Origin: Brevibacillus aydinogluensis
GTDB lineage: Bacteria > Bacillota > Bacilli > Brevibacillales > Brevibacillaceae
Assembly (NCBI RefSeq): GCF_031954365.1
Contig: NZ_JAUSVZ010000004.1
Length of the DNA stretch: 64,000 bases
Direction: 5' to 3' (one strand)
Shown here: one piece after another, positions 15,445 through 23,447 of the stretch
Numbering within the stretch: position 1 is the first letter of the stretch
Layout of the letters: each line of letters begins with the position of its first letter
Translations under genes and position numbers: made by a program
Notes under the pieces: generated by a model
Told to the model about the DNA's origin: nothing
Seen by the model: only the letters and a program-made list of their open reading frames with translations
Databases searched by the model: none

Positions 15445-15460
15445 ATGGGCTTTGGTCCGA

Positions 15461-16318
15461 TTACTCATGAATGGGCTGCTTGTTTTCATCCAGGGTAAAT
15501 CCTTCGCCGAGCACCTCGTGCACGTCATTGACAATCACGAAGGCATGGGGATCGATCTCCTGCACGATGCTTTTGTAACGCATCACTTCGTTACGGCTGA
15601 CCACGACGTACACGACCTGTTTCTGCTCGCCGGAAAACGCTCCTTTGCCTGCCAGCAGCGTAACACCGCGCCCCAGCTCCAGGATCTGTTTGGCGATTGC
15701 ATCGGCGTGATTGGAGATGATGGTGAGCGCCTTTCCGGCGTATGCGCCGTCCTGAAAAAAGTCGATGACGCGGGCGGCGATGAAGACGGCGACCAGGGTG
15801 TACATGGCGCTTTCGAGATTCAAATAGATCAGCGACGCGGCAATCACCAGCATGTCGCCAAAAAACAGCGTACGGCCCATGCTGATGCCCATGTATTTTT
15901 GCAGTACGCGGGCGATGATGTCGATACCACCCGTGGTGCCGCCGTAGCGGAAAATGATACCGAGGCCTACCCCGACTGCCACGCCGGCGTACAGCGAGGC
16001 GAGCAGCCGATCGTCCATTGGCAGGGGCAGCACGCCCTCAAATACAGAGAGAAAGACGGAGAGGGCAACTGTGCCAAGAATCGTATAGGCAAAAGCAGTG
16101 CGTCCCAGCACTTTCCACCCGATCACGAACAGCGGCACGTTCAGGACGAAAAAGACGATCCCCTGGTCGACACTTGGGATCAACAGCTTGATCAGAATAC
16201 TGATGCCGGTAATGCCGCCCTCAGCCAGATTGTTTGGAATGTTGAAGGCGTTGATGCCGAATCCCATGATGGCGGATCCGACGATGATGGCGATGATGCT
16301 TTTGAGGCGCAGATTCAT
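15461..16318 (-). CDS. ypjC: YitT family membrane protein (YpjC, UPF0750)
   Basis: A 285-residue protein with five to six N-terminal transmembrane helices (SIIAIIVGSAIMGFGINAF, FFVLNVPLFVIGW, AFAYTILGTVALSVFLSVF, and others) and a C-terminal cytosolic DUF2179 domain (about residues 215-280, including VVSRNEVMRYKSIVQEIDPHAF). The frame is open to 16687, but the start is placed at ATG 16318 because GGGAGAACGCTT precedes it. It is the only minus-strand gene in the first half of the window. The family is widespread in Firmicutes; transport has been suggested, but the substrate is unknown. Confidence 0.88.
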   Translation of the reverse strand: MNLRLKSIIAIIVGSAIMGFGINAFNIPNNLAEGGITGISILIKLLIPSVDQGIVFFVLNVPLFVIGWKVLGRTAFAYTILGTVALSVFLSVFEGVLPLPMDDRLLASLYAGVAVGVGLGIIFRYGGTTGGIDIIARVLQKYMGISMGRTLFFGDMLVIAASLIYLNLESAMYTLVAVFIAARVIDFFQDGAYAGKALTIISNHADAIAKQILELGRGVTLLAGKGAFSGEQKQVVYVVVSRNEVMRYKSIVQEIDPHAFVIVNDVHEVLGEGFTLDENKQPIHE

Positions 16319-16507
16319 AAGCGTTCTCCCTTCTTGTCGGTGATCCTGCGTCCGAAGGCTTCTGTCCGAGGAAGCGGGAGGGTCCTCTGGGGGATACCTT
16401 GCGGCGGCAGACATTCGCATGGTTGGATGCGGCCGAGGCGTGTGACTGCCCGACTGGCTGCTTCGTGCGAATAGTTGGTTGAAGGCTTGTTGGTAGGTTC
16501 GACAGCC

Positions 16508-16537
16508 ATTATAATGGAATGTTGATTTGCTTGTCCA
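16508..16537 (-). promoter_or_regulatory. Promoter of ypjC
   Basis: On the minus strand TGGACA (-35, 16537 to 16532) and TATAAT (-10, 16513 to 16508) with an 18-bp spacer. The -10 box sits in the palindrome CCATTATAATGG. Confidence 0.65.
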
Positions 16538-16563
16538 TAACCTTCCAGCCAGCGTATTGAGAT

Positions 16564-16592
16564 TTGGCAAACGCAGGCTTTTCAGGTACGAT
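16564..16592 (+). promoter_or_regulatory. Promoter of the ypjD-dapB-mgsA-bsh operon
   Basis: TTGGCA (16564-16569) and TACGAT (16587-16592) with a 17-bp spacer, 38 bases before the ypjD start. Confidence 0.65.
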
Positions 16593-16629
16593 AAAGTCAC
16601 CGAATATTCTCTGGCAGAGGAGTGACCTG

Positions 16630-16968
16630 ATGAATCAGCGGAAGACCTTGCAGGAAATCCAACAGGAAGTCGACCAGTACATATCACAATTTAAGGAAGG
16701 ATATTTCTCCCCGCTGGCGATGATGGCCCGGATGACGGAAGAGGTGGGAGAACTGGCGCGGGAGATCAACCACTACTACGGCGAAAAACCAAAGAAAAAA
16801 GACGAAGCGGAGAAAACCGTGGAGGAAGAACTGGGCGACGTCTTTTTTATCGTGCTGTGTTTCGCCAATTCGCTCGGTATTGATTTGCAAGAGGCATTTG
16901 ATCGTATTATGCACAAATTTAACACGCGCGATAAGGATCGCTGGACCAGAGTAGAGGAGACAAACTAG
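16630..16968 (+). CDS. ypjD: MazG-like nucleotide pyrophosphohydrolase
   Basis: A 112-residue all-alpha protein of the MazG/NTP-PPase superfamily. The metal-binding pattern is visible in EEVGELAREINHYY (about residues 38-51) and EEELGDVFFIVLCFAN (about 65-80), with acidic residues spaced EExxE and ExxD. It should hydrolyse a nucleoside triphosphate to monophosphate and pyrophosphate, perhaps in nucleotide-pool cleaning; the substrate is unknown. ATG 16630 follows AGAGGAGTG. The stop is two bases before dapB, the arrangement seen in B. subtilis. Confidence 0.88.
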   Translation: MNQRKTLQEIQQEVDQYISQFKEGYFSPLAMMARMTEEVGELAREINHYYGEKPKKKDEAEKTVEEELGDVFFIVLCFANSLGIDLQEAFDRIMHKFNTRDKDRWTRVEETN

Positions 16969-16970
16969 AA

Positions 16971-17723
16971 ATGGACAAACTGATTCGTGTAGCAGTAGCA
17001 GGGGCCCATGGCCGCATGGGCCAGGAAGTGGTCAAGATGCTGGAGCAGGATGAGGAGTTGGTGTACGCAGGAGCACTGGACACGCGGGGGGATGATGAGG
17101 CGATTCAGCGGCAGCTGGACGAAATGCGCCCCGACGTGCTCGTTGACTTTACGACGCCGCACAGCGTCTACCGCCACCTCGAACTGTGCCTTACCCACGG
17201 CATTCGGCCAGTGGTGGGGACGACCGGACTGACACCGGCGCAGCTTCAGGAGTTGACGGCGAGATACCGGGAGGCGGGGCTTGGCGGCATCATCGCGCCC
17301 AACTTCGCGATCGGGGCCATTTTGCTGATGAAATTTGCCGCCATGGCAGCGAAATACATGCCGCACGTGGAGATCATCGAGCTGCACCACGACCGGAAGC
17401 TGGACGCACCCAGCGGTACGGCGCTGAAAACGGCGGAGATGATCGCAGCTGTTCGTGAGGAAATCAAACAGGGTCACCCGGAAGAAGCGGAGAGCATCCT
17501 GGGGGCGCGCGGCGCGGAATACCACGGGTTCCGGATTCACAGCGTGCGGTTGCCGGGCTTGGTGGCTCACCAGGAAGTGCTGTTCGGGGCAACTGGCCAG
17601 ACACTTTCGATCCGTCACGACTCGATCAACCGCGAGTCGTTCATGCCGGGTGTAAACATGGCGATTAAGGCCGTTGTGAACCTGAGCGAACTGATCTATG
17701 GACTGGAGCACCTGATTGATTAG
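16971..17723 (+). CDS. dapB: 4-hydroxy-tetrahydrodipicolinate reductase
   Basis: A 250-residue NAD(P)H-dependent reductase of the lysine/diaminopimelate pathway, which also supplies dipicolinate for spores. The N-terminal nucleotide-binding motif is AVAGAHGRMGQEV (about residues 8-20). The signature HHDRKLDAPSGTALK (about 143-157) supplies the catalytic histidine and lysine, and VGTTGLTPAQL is present near 83. The protein is somewhat shorter than the B. subtilis enzyme. It begins two bases after the ypjD stop behind GAGGAGAC, in the operon led by ypjD. Confidence 0.95.
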   Translation: MDKLIRVAVAGAHGRMGQEVVKMLEQDEELVYAGALDTRGDDEAIQRQLDEMRPDVLVDFTTPHSVYRHLELCLTHGIRPVVGTTGLTPAQLQELTARYREAGLGGIIAPNFAIGAILLMKFAAMAAKYMPHVEIIELHHDRKLDAPSGTALKTAEMIAAVREEIKQGHPEEAESILGARGAEYHGFRIHSVRLPGLVAHQEVLFGATGQTLSIRHDSINRESFMPGVNMAIKAVVNLSELIYGLEHLID

Positions 17724-17766
17724 GATTAGGCAGGATAACGCTACTTTCAGCGAGGGAGAGGTTTGC

Positions 17767-18177
17767 GTGAGAATTGCTTTGATCGCACACGACAGAAAAA
17801 AAGAAGAAATCGTTCAATTGGCAATGGCTTACGAGTCCATCCTGCGCGAGCATGAATTGTACGCCACAGGGACGACCGGACTTCGGATCATGGAAGCAAC
17901 ATCCCTGCAGGTCACGCGGTTTCTCTCCGGCCCCCTGGGAGGAGATCAGCAAATCGGAGCGATGATTGCCCGCAACGAGATGGATCTGATCATATTCTTG
18001 CGTGACCCGTTGACGGCTCAGCCGCATGAACCGGACATTATCGCACTGCTTCGCCTGTGCGACGTGCACAAGATTCCGTTTGCCACCAACATGGGCACGG
18101 CAGAAGTGCTGCTGAAGGCGCTGGAACGGGGCGAATTGCGCTGGCGCGAGGTCGTGCGCGAGGAGGAGCAGGCATGA
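17767..18177 (+). CDS. mgsA: Methylglyoxal synthase
   Basis: A 136-residue enzyme that converts dihydroxyacetone phosphate to methylglyoxal, a bypass of lower glycolysis. It starts at GTG 17767 (VRIALIAHDRKKEEI) behind GAGGGAGAGG; the frame opens earlier at 17716 without good signals. Conserved segments are ATGTTG near residue 38 (phosphate binding), GPLGGDQQIGAMIA near 57-70 with the catalytic aspartate, and FATNMGTAE near 108. Its stop overlaps the bshB1 start as ATGA. The link with bacillithiol genes makes sense because that thiol helps detoxify methylglyoxal. Confidence 0.95.
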   Translation: MRIALIAHDRKKEEIVQLAMAYESILREHELYATGTTGLRIMEATSLQVTRFLSGPLGGDQQIGAMIARNEMDLIIFLRDPLTAQPHEPDIIALLRLCDVHKIPFATNMGTAEVLLKALERGELRWREVVREEEQA

Positions 18178-18863
18178 GCGAGCTTGACATCCTCGCCATC
18201 GGAGCGCATCCCGATGACGTGGAGATCGGGGCGGCCGGCAGTCTGTTGCTGGCAGTGAAGCAGGGCAAACGCGTCGGCATCCTCGACCTGACCTACGCCG
18301 AGCTTTCGTCCAACGGCACCGTCGAGCGCCGGCAGGCGGAGGCGGCCGAGGCCGACAAGCGGCTGGGAATTGCCGTCCGCTACAATTTTGGCTTGCCGGA
18401 TCGCGGCCTGGAACGGGTGCGCGACGAGGCGATCAGCCGGGTCGTCGACCTGATCCGGCAAACGCGGCCAAGCGTGGTGCTTGCGCCTTACTGGCAGGAC
18501 CGTCACCCCGATCACGAGAGCGTCAGCCGGATCGTCCGAGAAGCAGTCTTTTCCGCCGGGATTCGTCTGTATAAACAATCCCTGCCCGCCTACCGCCCCA
18601 GCCAATTGCTGTACTATTTTATCAACACGACGGTGACGCCGAATGTGGTCGTGGACGTCACGCCGGTGTACGAGCAAAAAATGGAGGTGCTGCGTGCGTA
18701 CCGCAGCCAGTTTGAAAAAGAAGAAGGCAGCGTCGCTACGCCGCTCAACAACGGGTATCTGGAACTGGTCGAATACAGGGAACGTCTGTTCGGGCAGCAG
18801 GCAGGCGTCAAGTACGCGGAGGGGTTTGTCAGCGCTGCGCCTTACGTGCTGACGAGCTTGTAG
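18174..18863 (+). CDS. bshB1: Bacillithiol biosynthesis deacetylase BshB1
   Basis: A 229-residue zinc-dependent deacetylase of the LmbE/PIG-L family that removes acetate from GlcNAc-malate, the second step of bacillithiol synthesis. The zinc and catalytic motif GAHPDDVEIG is at residues 10-19 (H12, D15) and the further histidine is in DRHPDHESV near 112. ATG 18174 overlaps the mgsA stop and follows AGGAGGAG; the longer frame beginning at 18057 is antisense-free but unsupported. It is directly followed by bshA, as in other Bacillales. Confidence 0.95.
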   Translation: MSELDILAIGAHPDDVEIGAAGSLLLAVKQGKRVGILDLTYAELSSNGTVERRQAEAAEADKRLGIAVRYNFGLPDRGLERVRDEAISRVVDLIRQTRPSVVLAPYWQDRHPDHESVSRIVREAVFSAGIRLYKQSLPAYRPSQLLYYFINTTVTPNVVVDVTPVYEQKMEVLRAYRSQFEKEEGSVATPLNNGYLELVEYRERLFGQQAGVKYAEGFVSAAPYVLTSL

Positions 18864-18881
18864 GAAGGAGAGAACACCTCG

Positions 18882-20009
18882 ATGAAGATTGGCATTACCT
18901 GCTACCCCTCGTTGGGCGGATCGGGCGTGGTTGCCACGGAATTGGGCAAACTGCTGGCGGAGCGGGGCCATCAGGTTCACTTTATCACATCCAGCATGCC
19001 TTTCCGCCTGGGAACGTTTCATCCCAACATTTTTTACCATGAAGTGGAAGTAAATCATTACGACGTTTTCAAATACCCTCCGTACGACTTGACGCTGGCC
19101 AACCGGATGGCGCAGGTGGCCCAAAACGAAAAGCTGGACCTGCTGCACGTCCATTACGCTGTTCCCCATGCACTGTGCGCCTATCTGGCCAAACAGATGG
19201 TGGGCGAACAGCTCAAGATCGTAACCACCCTGCACGGAACAGACATTACCGTACTGGGATACGACTCCAGCCTGAGCGGCATGATTCGCTTCGGGATCGA
19301 GCAAAGCGACCTGGTCACCGCCGTCTCCAAGGATTTGATCCGGCAGACGTACGACCTGCTGCAAGTCGACAAGGAGATCGTCCCGGTCTACAATTTTGTG
19401 GATAAACGGCGCTACTATCCCAAAGAGGTGGGAGAGTGGAAGCGCGTGTTCGCACCCAACGGCGAAAAGATCCTGATGCACATTTCCAATTTTCGCCCAG
19501 TCAAGCGGGTGCCGGACGTGATCGAAGTTTTTCGGCTGGTACGGGAGCAGCTTCCGGTCAAGCTGATGCTGATTGGCGAGGGGCCTGACCTGGCCTCGGT
19601 ACGCAACATGGTGGCCGAACTGGGTCTGGAAGGGGACACCTATTTCCTCGGCAAACAGGAGGATGTGGCCGAGGTCATTTCCATGGCCGACATCATGTTG
19701 CTCCCGTCGGAAAAGGAGAGCTTCGGGCTGGTAGCGCTGGAAGCCATGGCCTGCGGCGTGCCGGTCGTGACGACCAATGCGGGCGGATTGCCGGAAGTGG
19801 TGCTGGACGGCGAGTGCGGCTTTCTCCTGCCGGTCGGGGACGTGGCTGGCATGGCGGAACGGACCGTGCGCCTGTTGACCGACCCGGATCTTTTCCAGCG
19901 CCTGTCCCGCAACAGTATCCGGCGGTCGTGTGAAACCTTCTGTCACGAGAAGATCACGTCCCAGTACGAATCGCTGTACCGCCAGCTGATCGGCTCAGGA
20001 TCGTCATGA
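18882..20009 (+). CDS. bshA: N-acetyl-alpha-D-glucosaminyl L-malate synthase BshA
   Basis: A 375-residue GT-B fold glycosyltransferase (GT4) that joins UDP-GlcNAc and L-malate, the first step of bacillithiol synthesis. The N-terminus ITCYPSLGGSGVVATELG (residues 4-21) is the BshA acceptor-side signature. The donor domain has the typical SEKESFGLVALEAMACGVP motif near 284-302, with the EX7E glutamates. ATG 18882 follows AAGGAG with an 18-base gap to bshB1. With bshB1 it supplies most of the bacillithiol pathway; the ligase bshC is not in the window. Confidence 0.96.
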   Translation: MKIGITCYPSLGGSGVVATELGKLLAERGHQVHFITSSMPFRLGTFHPNIFYHEVEVNHYDVFKYPPYDLTLANRMAQVAQNEKLDLLHVHYAVPHALCAYLAKQMVGEQLKIVTTLHGTDITVLGYDSSLSGMIRFGIEQSDLVTAVSKDLIRQTYDLLQVDKEIVPVYNFVDKRRYYPKEVGEWKRVFAPNGEKILMHISNFRPVKRVPDVIEVFRLVREQLPVKLMLIGEGPDLASVRNMVAELGLEGDTYFLGKQEDVAEVISMADIMLLPSEKESFGLVALEAMACGVPVVTTNAGGLPEVVLDGECGFLLPVGDVAGMAERTVRLLTDPDLFQRLSRNSIRRSCETFCHEKITSQYESLYRQLIGSGSS

Positions 20010-20127
20010 CGGTCACGGACGGTACAGGCTGCTTTTCGCCATCTGAAACAGCTTGGAAATCATGATGAACAGGCCATATACGATTTTCACACAAACGCCT
20101 CCTTTGCTGGGCGGACGAAAAAACGGG

Positions 20128-21360
20128 GTGAAGGAGTTGCTCAAGGAACTGGCGGTTCGTATCCTGCGCACACTGGAGGACAACGGCTATGAAGCCTATT
20201 TCGTCGGCGGGTGCGTCCGCGATTGGCTGCTCGGCAGAACCGTACACGATATAGATATATGTACGAATGCCCATCCCGGCGACGTCATGCGGCTGTTTCC
20301 CGATCACTTTCCTACCGGCCTGCAGCACGGTACCGTCTCTGTCAGGCTTGACGGCCAGATGTTTGAAGTGACCACGTACCGGGTGGAAAGCACGTACGAG
20401 GACTACCGCCGGCCCACAGAGGTCTGCTTCGTCTCCGACCTGCAGCTCGACCTGGAGCGGCGCGATTTTACCATCAACGCGATGGCGATGGATCGGTTCG
20501 ACCGTTTGCGCGATCCGTTTCGCGGGCGGGACGACCTGCGGGATCGGCTGATCCGGGCGGTGGGGGTCGCGGAGCGGCGCTTTTGCGAGGATGCCCTCAG
20601 GCTGTTGAGGGCGGTGCGGTTTGCCGCGCAGCTTGACTTTTCCATCGAGCCGGCTACCCTGGCGGCGATGGAGAAAACGGCACCGCTCTTGTCGCATATC
20701 GCCGCAGAGCGAATTCGGGACGAACTGCACAAGATCGTCGACAGTGCGGCGCCGCAAAAGGGGATCGGCCTGATCGTGCAGACGGGTTTGGCCGGTTTTT
20801 CTCCGCTGCTGGATCGCCTGTTCCGGACGTCGCACGAGCAGGCGTGGCGGCTGGTGCACCTGGGTACGCTCAACCAAAAGTGGGCCCTGCTGATGTATGC
20901 CGCCCGGTTTGACCCGCAGGAGGCGCGAACGCTCTGTCGACAGCTTCGGATGTCCAAGCGGGAAGTGGAAGCGATCGCCCAATTCGTCGGGCTGCTGGCG
21001 TCGCTGCGGCCGGATTGGGATGCGCCGCGCGACGTGGAGTGGGGACGACTGCTGCTGCAGGCAGGGTGGCAAGTCTGCATGGAAACGGACAACCTGTTGC
21101 AGGCGTGCTGGTGGAAGCGGAAGGACGGCCGCTCCTCCCGGTCGCTGATTGCCGCCTACGAGTCGATGCCGGTCAAGTCGCTGCGCGAACTGGCTGTCAC
21201 CGGTCGCGATCTGCAGGCGGCGCTGGAACGAAAACCGGGGGGATGGATTCAGCGCGTGCTCTTGCACCTGTTGGAGCAAACGGCTCTGCACGGACTGCCC
21301 AACACCCCGGAGGCACTGGTGGAAGAGGCAAGGAGAGAGGTAGCGCGTCATGAACATTAA
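20128..21360 (+). CDS. cca: CCA tRNA nucleotidyltransferase
   Basis: A class II nucleotidyltransferase (410 residues from this start) that adds or repairs the CCA end of tRNAs. The catalytic head has YFVGGCVRDWLLGR (about 24-37) followed by the metal-binding HDIDICT (D41, D43). Further motifs are the RRDFTINAMAMD element near 111-122 and DALRLLRAVRFAAQ near 153-166. The start is uncertain. GTG 20128 gives an N-terminus that aligns with the B. subtilis enzyme. ATG 20062/20065 or TTG 20053 would add about 21-25 residues, and a weak promoter-like TTGGAA-N18-TATACG (20053-20082) would place those outside the transcript. The 3' end overlaps birA by 11 bases. Confidence 0.93.
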   Translation: MKELLKELAVRILRTLEDNGYEAYFVGGCVRDWLLGRTVHDIDICTNAHPGDVMRLFPDHFPTGLQHGTVSVRLDGQMFEVTTYRVESTYEDYRRPTEVCFVSDLQLDLERRDFTINAMAMDRFDRLRDPFRGRDDLRDRLIRAVGVAERRFCEDALRLLRAVRFAAQLDFSIEPATLAAMEKTAPLLSHIAAERIRDELHKIVDSAAPQKGIGLIVQTGLAGFSPLLDRLFRTSHEQAWRLVHLGTLNQKWALLMYAARFDPQEARTLCRQLRMSKREVEAIAQFVGLLASLRPDWDAPRDVEWGRLLLQAGWQVCMETDNLLQACWWKRKDGRSSRSLIAAYESMPVKSLRELAVTGRDLQAALERKPGGWIQRVLLHLLEQTALHGLPNTPEALVEEARREVARHEH

Positions 21361-22333
21361 GCAGGAAATCCTAAAGGCGTTTCACGCCAATCCCGGCCGA
21401 TTTATCTCCGGCGAGGAGCTGAGCCAGACCTGCGGCTGCTCGCGGACGGCCGTGTGGAAGCATATCGAGGAACTGCGTCAGGAAGGCTACGAGGTGGAAG
21501 CGGTCCGCAAGGCGGGCTACCGATTGCTGGCCGCCCCTGATCGCCTGTCCGCCGAAGCGGTCATCGCCGGCTTGGACACAAAGCGGATTGGCCAGCACGT
21601 GTTGGCCTACGACACGGTAGTCTCCACCCAGCTGTTGGCGCATGAAGCGGCAGCCAAAGGGATGCCGGAAGGGACCCTGGTGATCGCGGAGCAGCAGACG
21701 GGCGGCAAAGGGCGCCTGGGACGCGCCTGGCATTCGCCCAAGGGCACGGGCATCTGGATGAGCATGATCGTCCGTCCCGTGATCCCGATTCCGAAAACAC
21801 CGCAGATGACGCTGCTGACAGCTGTCGCTGTGGCCAAGACGATGCAGCAGGAGACAGGCGTGGACGTCAAGATCAAATGGCCCAACGACATTTTTATCGG
21901 GGGCAAAAAGGTGTGCGGCGTGCTGACGGAGTTAAATGCGGAAGCGGACCGTGTCAATTACCTCGTCATCGGCATCGGCATCAACGCCAACACCGCCGCG
22001 GCCGATTTTCCCGAAGAGCTTAGGGACATTGCCACGTCGCTTGCGATCGAGAGCGGGACGACTGTCGACCGGGTGCGGTTCATCCAGCAGTTTTGCCGGA
22101 TCTTTGAAGCGGAGTACGACCACTATTTGCGGCACGGCTTTGACCGGATCAAGACGGAGTGGGAAGCGTGCTCCTACACGATCGGCCGGTGGGTGACCGT
22201 CAAAACCATCCATTCCGAACTGGAAGGACGAGCAGTTGGTCTCGACGAAGAAGGCGTCCTGATTATCGAAGACGCCGCGGGTGCACGGCACAAAGTGTAT
22301 TCCGCCGACGTCAATTATGGTGCAAACGAATAA
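21350..22333 (+). CDS. birA: Bifunctional biotin--protein ligase / biotin operon repressor
   Basis: A 327-residue BirA with an N-terminal winged helix-turn-helix (FISGEELSQTCGCSRTAVWKH, about residues 18-38) and a central biotin protein ligase domain. The ligase nucleotide-binding motif is GGKGRLGRAW near 122-131, and KWPNDIFIGGKKVCGVL lies near 185-201. It activates biotin to biotinyl-AMP, attaches it to carboxylases, and represses biotin genes when biotin is ample. ATG 21350 lies within the end of cca behind GGAGAGAGG, so the genes are translationally coupled. A second transcription unit with an attenuated leader starts at or just before its end. Confidence 0.95.
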   Translation: MNIKQEILKAFHANPGRFISGEELSQTCGCSRTAVWKHIEELRQEGYEVEAVRKAGYRLLAAPDRLSAEAVIAGLDTKRIGQHVLAYDTVVSTQLLAHEAAAKGMPEGTLVIAEQQTGGKGRLGRAWHSPKGTGIWMSMIVRPVIPIPKTPQMTLLTAVAVAKTMQQETGVDVKIKWPNDIFIGGKKVCGVLTELNAEADRVNYLVIGIGINANTAAADFPEELRDIATSLAIESGTTVDRVRFIQQFCRIFEAEYDHYLRHGFDRIKTEWEACSYTIGRWVTVKTIHSELEGRAVGLDEEGVLIIEDAAGARHKVYSADVNYGANE

Positions 22334-22348
22334 GTCTTCTGGTATACT
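22321..22348 (+). promoter_or_regulatory. Candidate promoter of the panBCD leader
   Basis: TGCAAA (22321-22326) and TATACT (22343-22348) with a 16-bp spacer, overlapping the birA stop codon. The -10 box is good and the -35 box is weak. Confidence 0.4.
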
Positions 22349-22355
22349 CCTATGG

Positions 22356-22405
22356 TGGAGGCCGTATCGTCCGGCGAACGGCACTCCAAACCGGGAGTAT
22401 TTTTT
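22356..22405 (+). promoter_or_regulatory. Mutually exclusive hairpins forming a possible attenuator
   Basis: Hairpin 1 pairs TGGAGGCCGT (22356-22365) with ACGGC-A-CTCCA (22378-22388, one bulged A). Hairpin 2 is a terminator, ACTCC (22383-22387) with GGAGT (22394-22398), ending ATTTTTT. Both need bases 22384-22387, so only one can form. The first would act as an antiterminator. Whatever selects between them is not visible. Confidence 0.55.
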
Positions 22406-22541
22406 ATGTATGAACAACACATCGTAATGGACTACAATCTGCTCAGAGCCTGTGTGGACCGAGACAGAAGGAATCCAGCGACCATGGACATATGTTTGCA
22501 TGGACACCCTTCTCCCTTTTCGGCGAGAGGGTTTTTTTTTT
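22406..22541 (+). promoter_or_regulatory. panB leader region, candidate pan-type RNA element with terminator
   Basis: The leader holds GTGGACCGAGACAGAAGG... around 22454-22475 and two copies of CATGGACA (22485 and 22499). It ends in a terminator at 22507-22541, with CCC/GGG and TCTC/GAGA arms and nine or more T residues. GGTCCAC at 22557-22563, just before the panB ribosome-binding site, is complementary to GTGGACC in the leader. A structured RNA class named pan is known in front of panBCD in Firmicutes; I have not been able to check that this sequence matches its consensus. Confidence 0.45.
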
Positions 22542-22583
22542 CGGATGGGTCCACGGGGTGGGGCGCACAAAGAGGTGGGAGAG

Positions 22584-23447
22584 ATGACAAACAACCTGGC
22601 GCCGGTCACCACGTCCGATTTGCGTAAAAAAAAGCGTGACGGCCAACCGATCACCATGGTCACCGCGTACGATTTTCCTTCCGCCAAGCTGGTGGAGGAA
22701 GCGGGAGCGGACATGATCCTGGTGGGAGATTCGCTCGGGATGGTGGTACTGGGATACGATTCGACGATCCCGGTCACGATGGACGACATGCTGCACCATA
22801 CCAAAGCTGTGACCAGGGCGGTCAAGCGGGCCTTCGTGGTCAGCGACATGCCGTTTCTCAGCTACCACGGAACGGTGGAGGAAGCAGTGAAAAACGCGGG
22901 CCGTCTCCTGCAGGAGGGGCTGGCCAAAGCGGTAAAAATGGAGGGGGGCCGGGAGCTGTCCCCAATCATCACGCGCTGTGTGCAGGCCGGTATTCCGGTG
23001 ATGGGGCACATCGGTCTGACGCCGCAGGCCGTTCACCAATTGGGCGGTTACAAAGTGCAGGGGCGTGAGCTGCATCAGGCCCGCCGTCTGCTGGAAGATG
23101 CGCTGGCGCTGGAGGAAGCGGGCGTGTTTGCGCTCGTGCTGGAATGTGTGCCGCAGGAAGTGGCTGCTGTCATTGCGGACAAGCTGGAGATTCCGGTCAT
23201 CGGCATCGGGGCCGGTCCCTCCTGTGACGGCCAGGTGCTGGTCCTGCACGATCTGGTCGGCTACGGGTCGTCAGATTGGAAGCCCAAGTTCGCCAAGCGT
23301 TACGCCGATACCGGGACCATCATCCGCGAAGCAGTGGCGGCATACGTCTCCGATGTGAAGGAGCGCCGTTTTCCGGCTCCCGAACACGTCTTTCACGCGG
23401 CGGAGGAAACGGTGAAACAGCTCTACGGAGAAGGAGTGAACCGGTGA
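22584..23447 (+). CDS. panB: 3-methyl-2-oxobutanoate hydroxymethyltransferase
   Basis: A 287-residue ketopantoate hydroxymethyltransferase that transfers a hydroxymethyl group from methylene-THF to 2-oxoisovalerate, the first step toward pantothenate and CoA. The TIM-barrel motifs VTAYDFPSAKLVEEAGAD, ILVGDSLGMVVLGYDST and SDMPFLSY are near the N-terminal half, followed by EGGRELSP and GHIGLTPQAVHQLGG. ATG 22584 is chosen because AGAGGTGGGAG precedes it; the frame runs on upstream through the leader to 22452 but would cross the terminator. It overlaps panC in a TGATG stop-start. Confidence 0.96.
   Translation: MTNNLAPVTTSDLRKKKRDGQPITMVTAYDFPSAKLVEEAGADMILVGDSLGMVVLGYDSTIPVTMDDMLHHTKAVTRAVKRAFVVSDMPFLSYHGTVEEAVKNAGRLLQEGLAKAVKMEGGRELSPIITRCVQAGIPVMGHIGLTPQAVHQLGGYKVQGRELHQARRLLEDALALEEAGVFALVLECVPQEVAAVIADKLEIPVIGIGAGPSCDGQVLVLHDLVGYGSSDWKPKFAKRYADTGTIIREAVAAYVSDVKERRFPAPEHVFHAAEETVKQLYGEGVNR

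Larger units (their letters stand above)
16319..16629. other. Divergent intergenic region ypjC/ypjD
   Basis: 311 bases hold two divergent promoters: one on the minus strand for ypjC (16508-16537) and one on the plus strand for ypjD (16564-16592). The roughly 190-nt ypjC leader (16319-16507) contains no riboswitch or terminator that I recognise. A 12-bp palindrome CCATTATAATGG lies at 16506-16517. Confidence 0.6.

Noticed and set aside
15188..16474. 428-codon plus-strand frame across the ypjC region
   Set aside because: It runs through the end of the YqjF-like gene and antisense to ypjC, which has membrane helices, a family match and a good start.
18018..19946. 642-codon open frame on the minus strand
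   Set aside because: It lies antisense to bshB1 and bshA, both unambiguous, and has no recognisable domain or start signal.
20010..20127. Longer N-terminus for CCA nucleotidyltransferase (starts 20053-20065)
   Set aside because: Not excluded, but a weak promoter-like sequence lies there and GTG 20128 gives the N-terminus expected for the family.
22452..22583. N-terminal extension of PanB
   Set aside because: The frame is open, but it would be translated through a terminator hairpin. The start at 22584 has a strong ribosome-binding site and matches the normal length.
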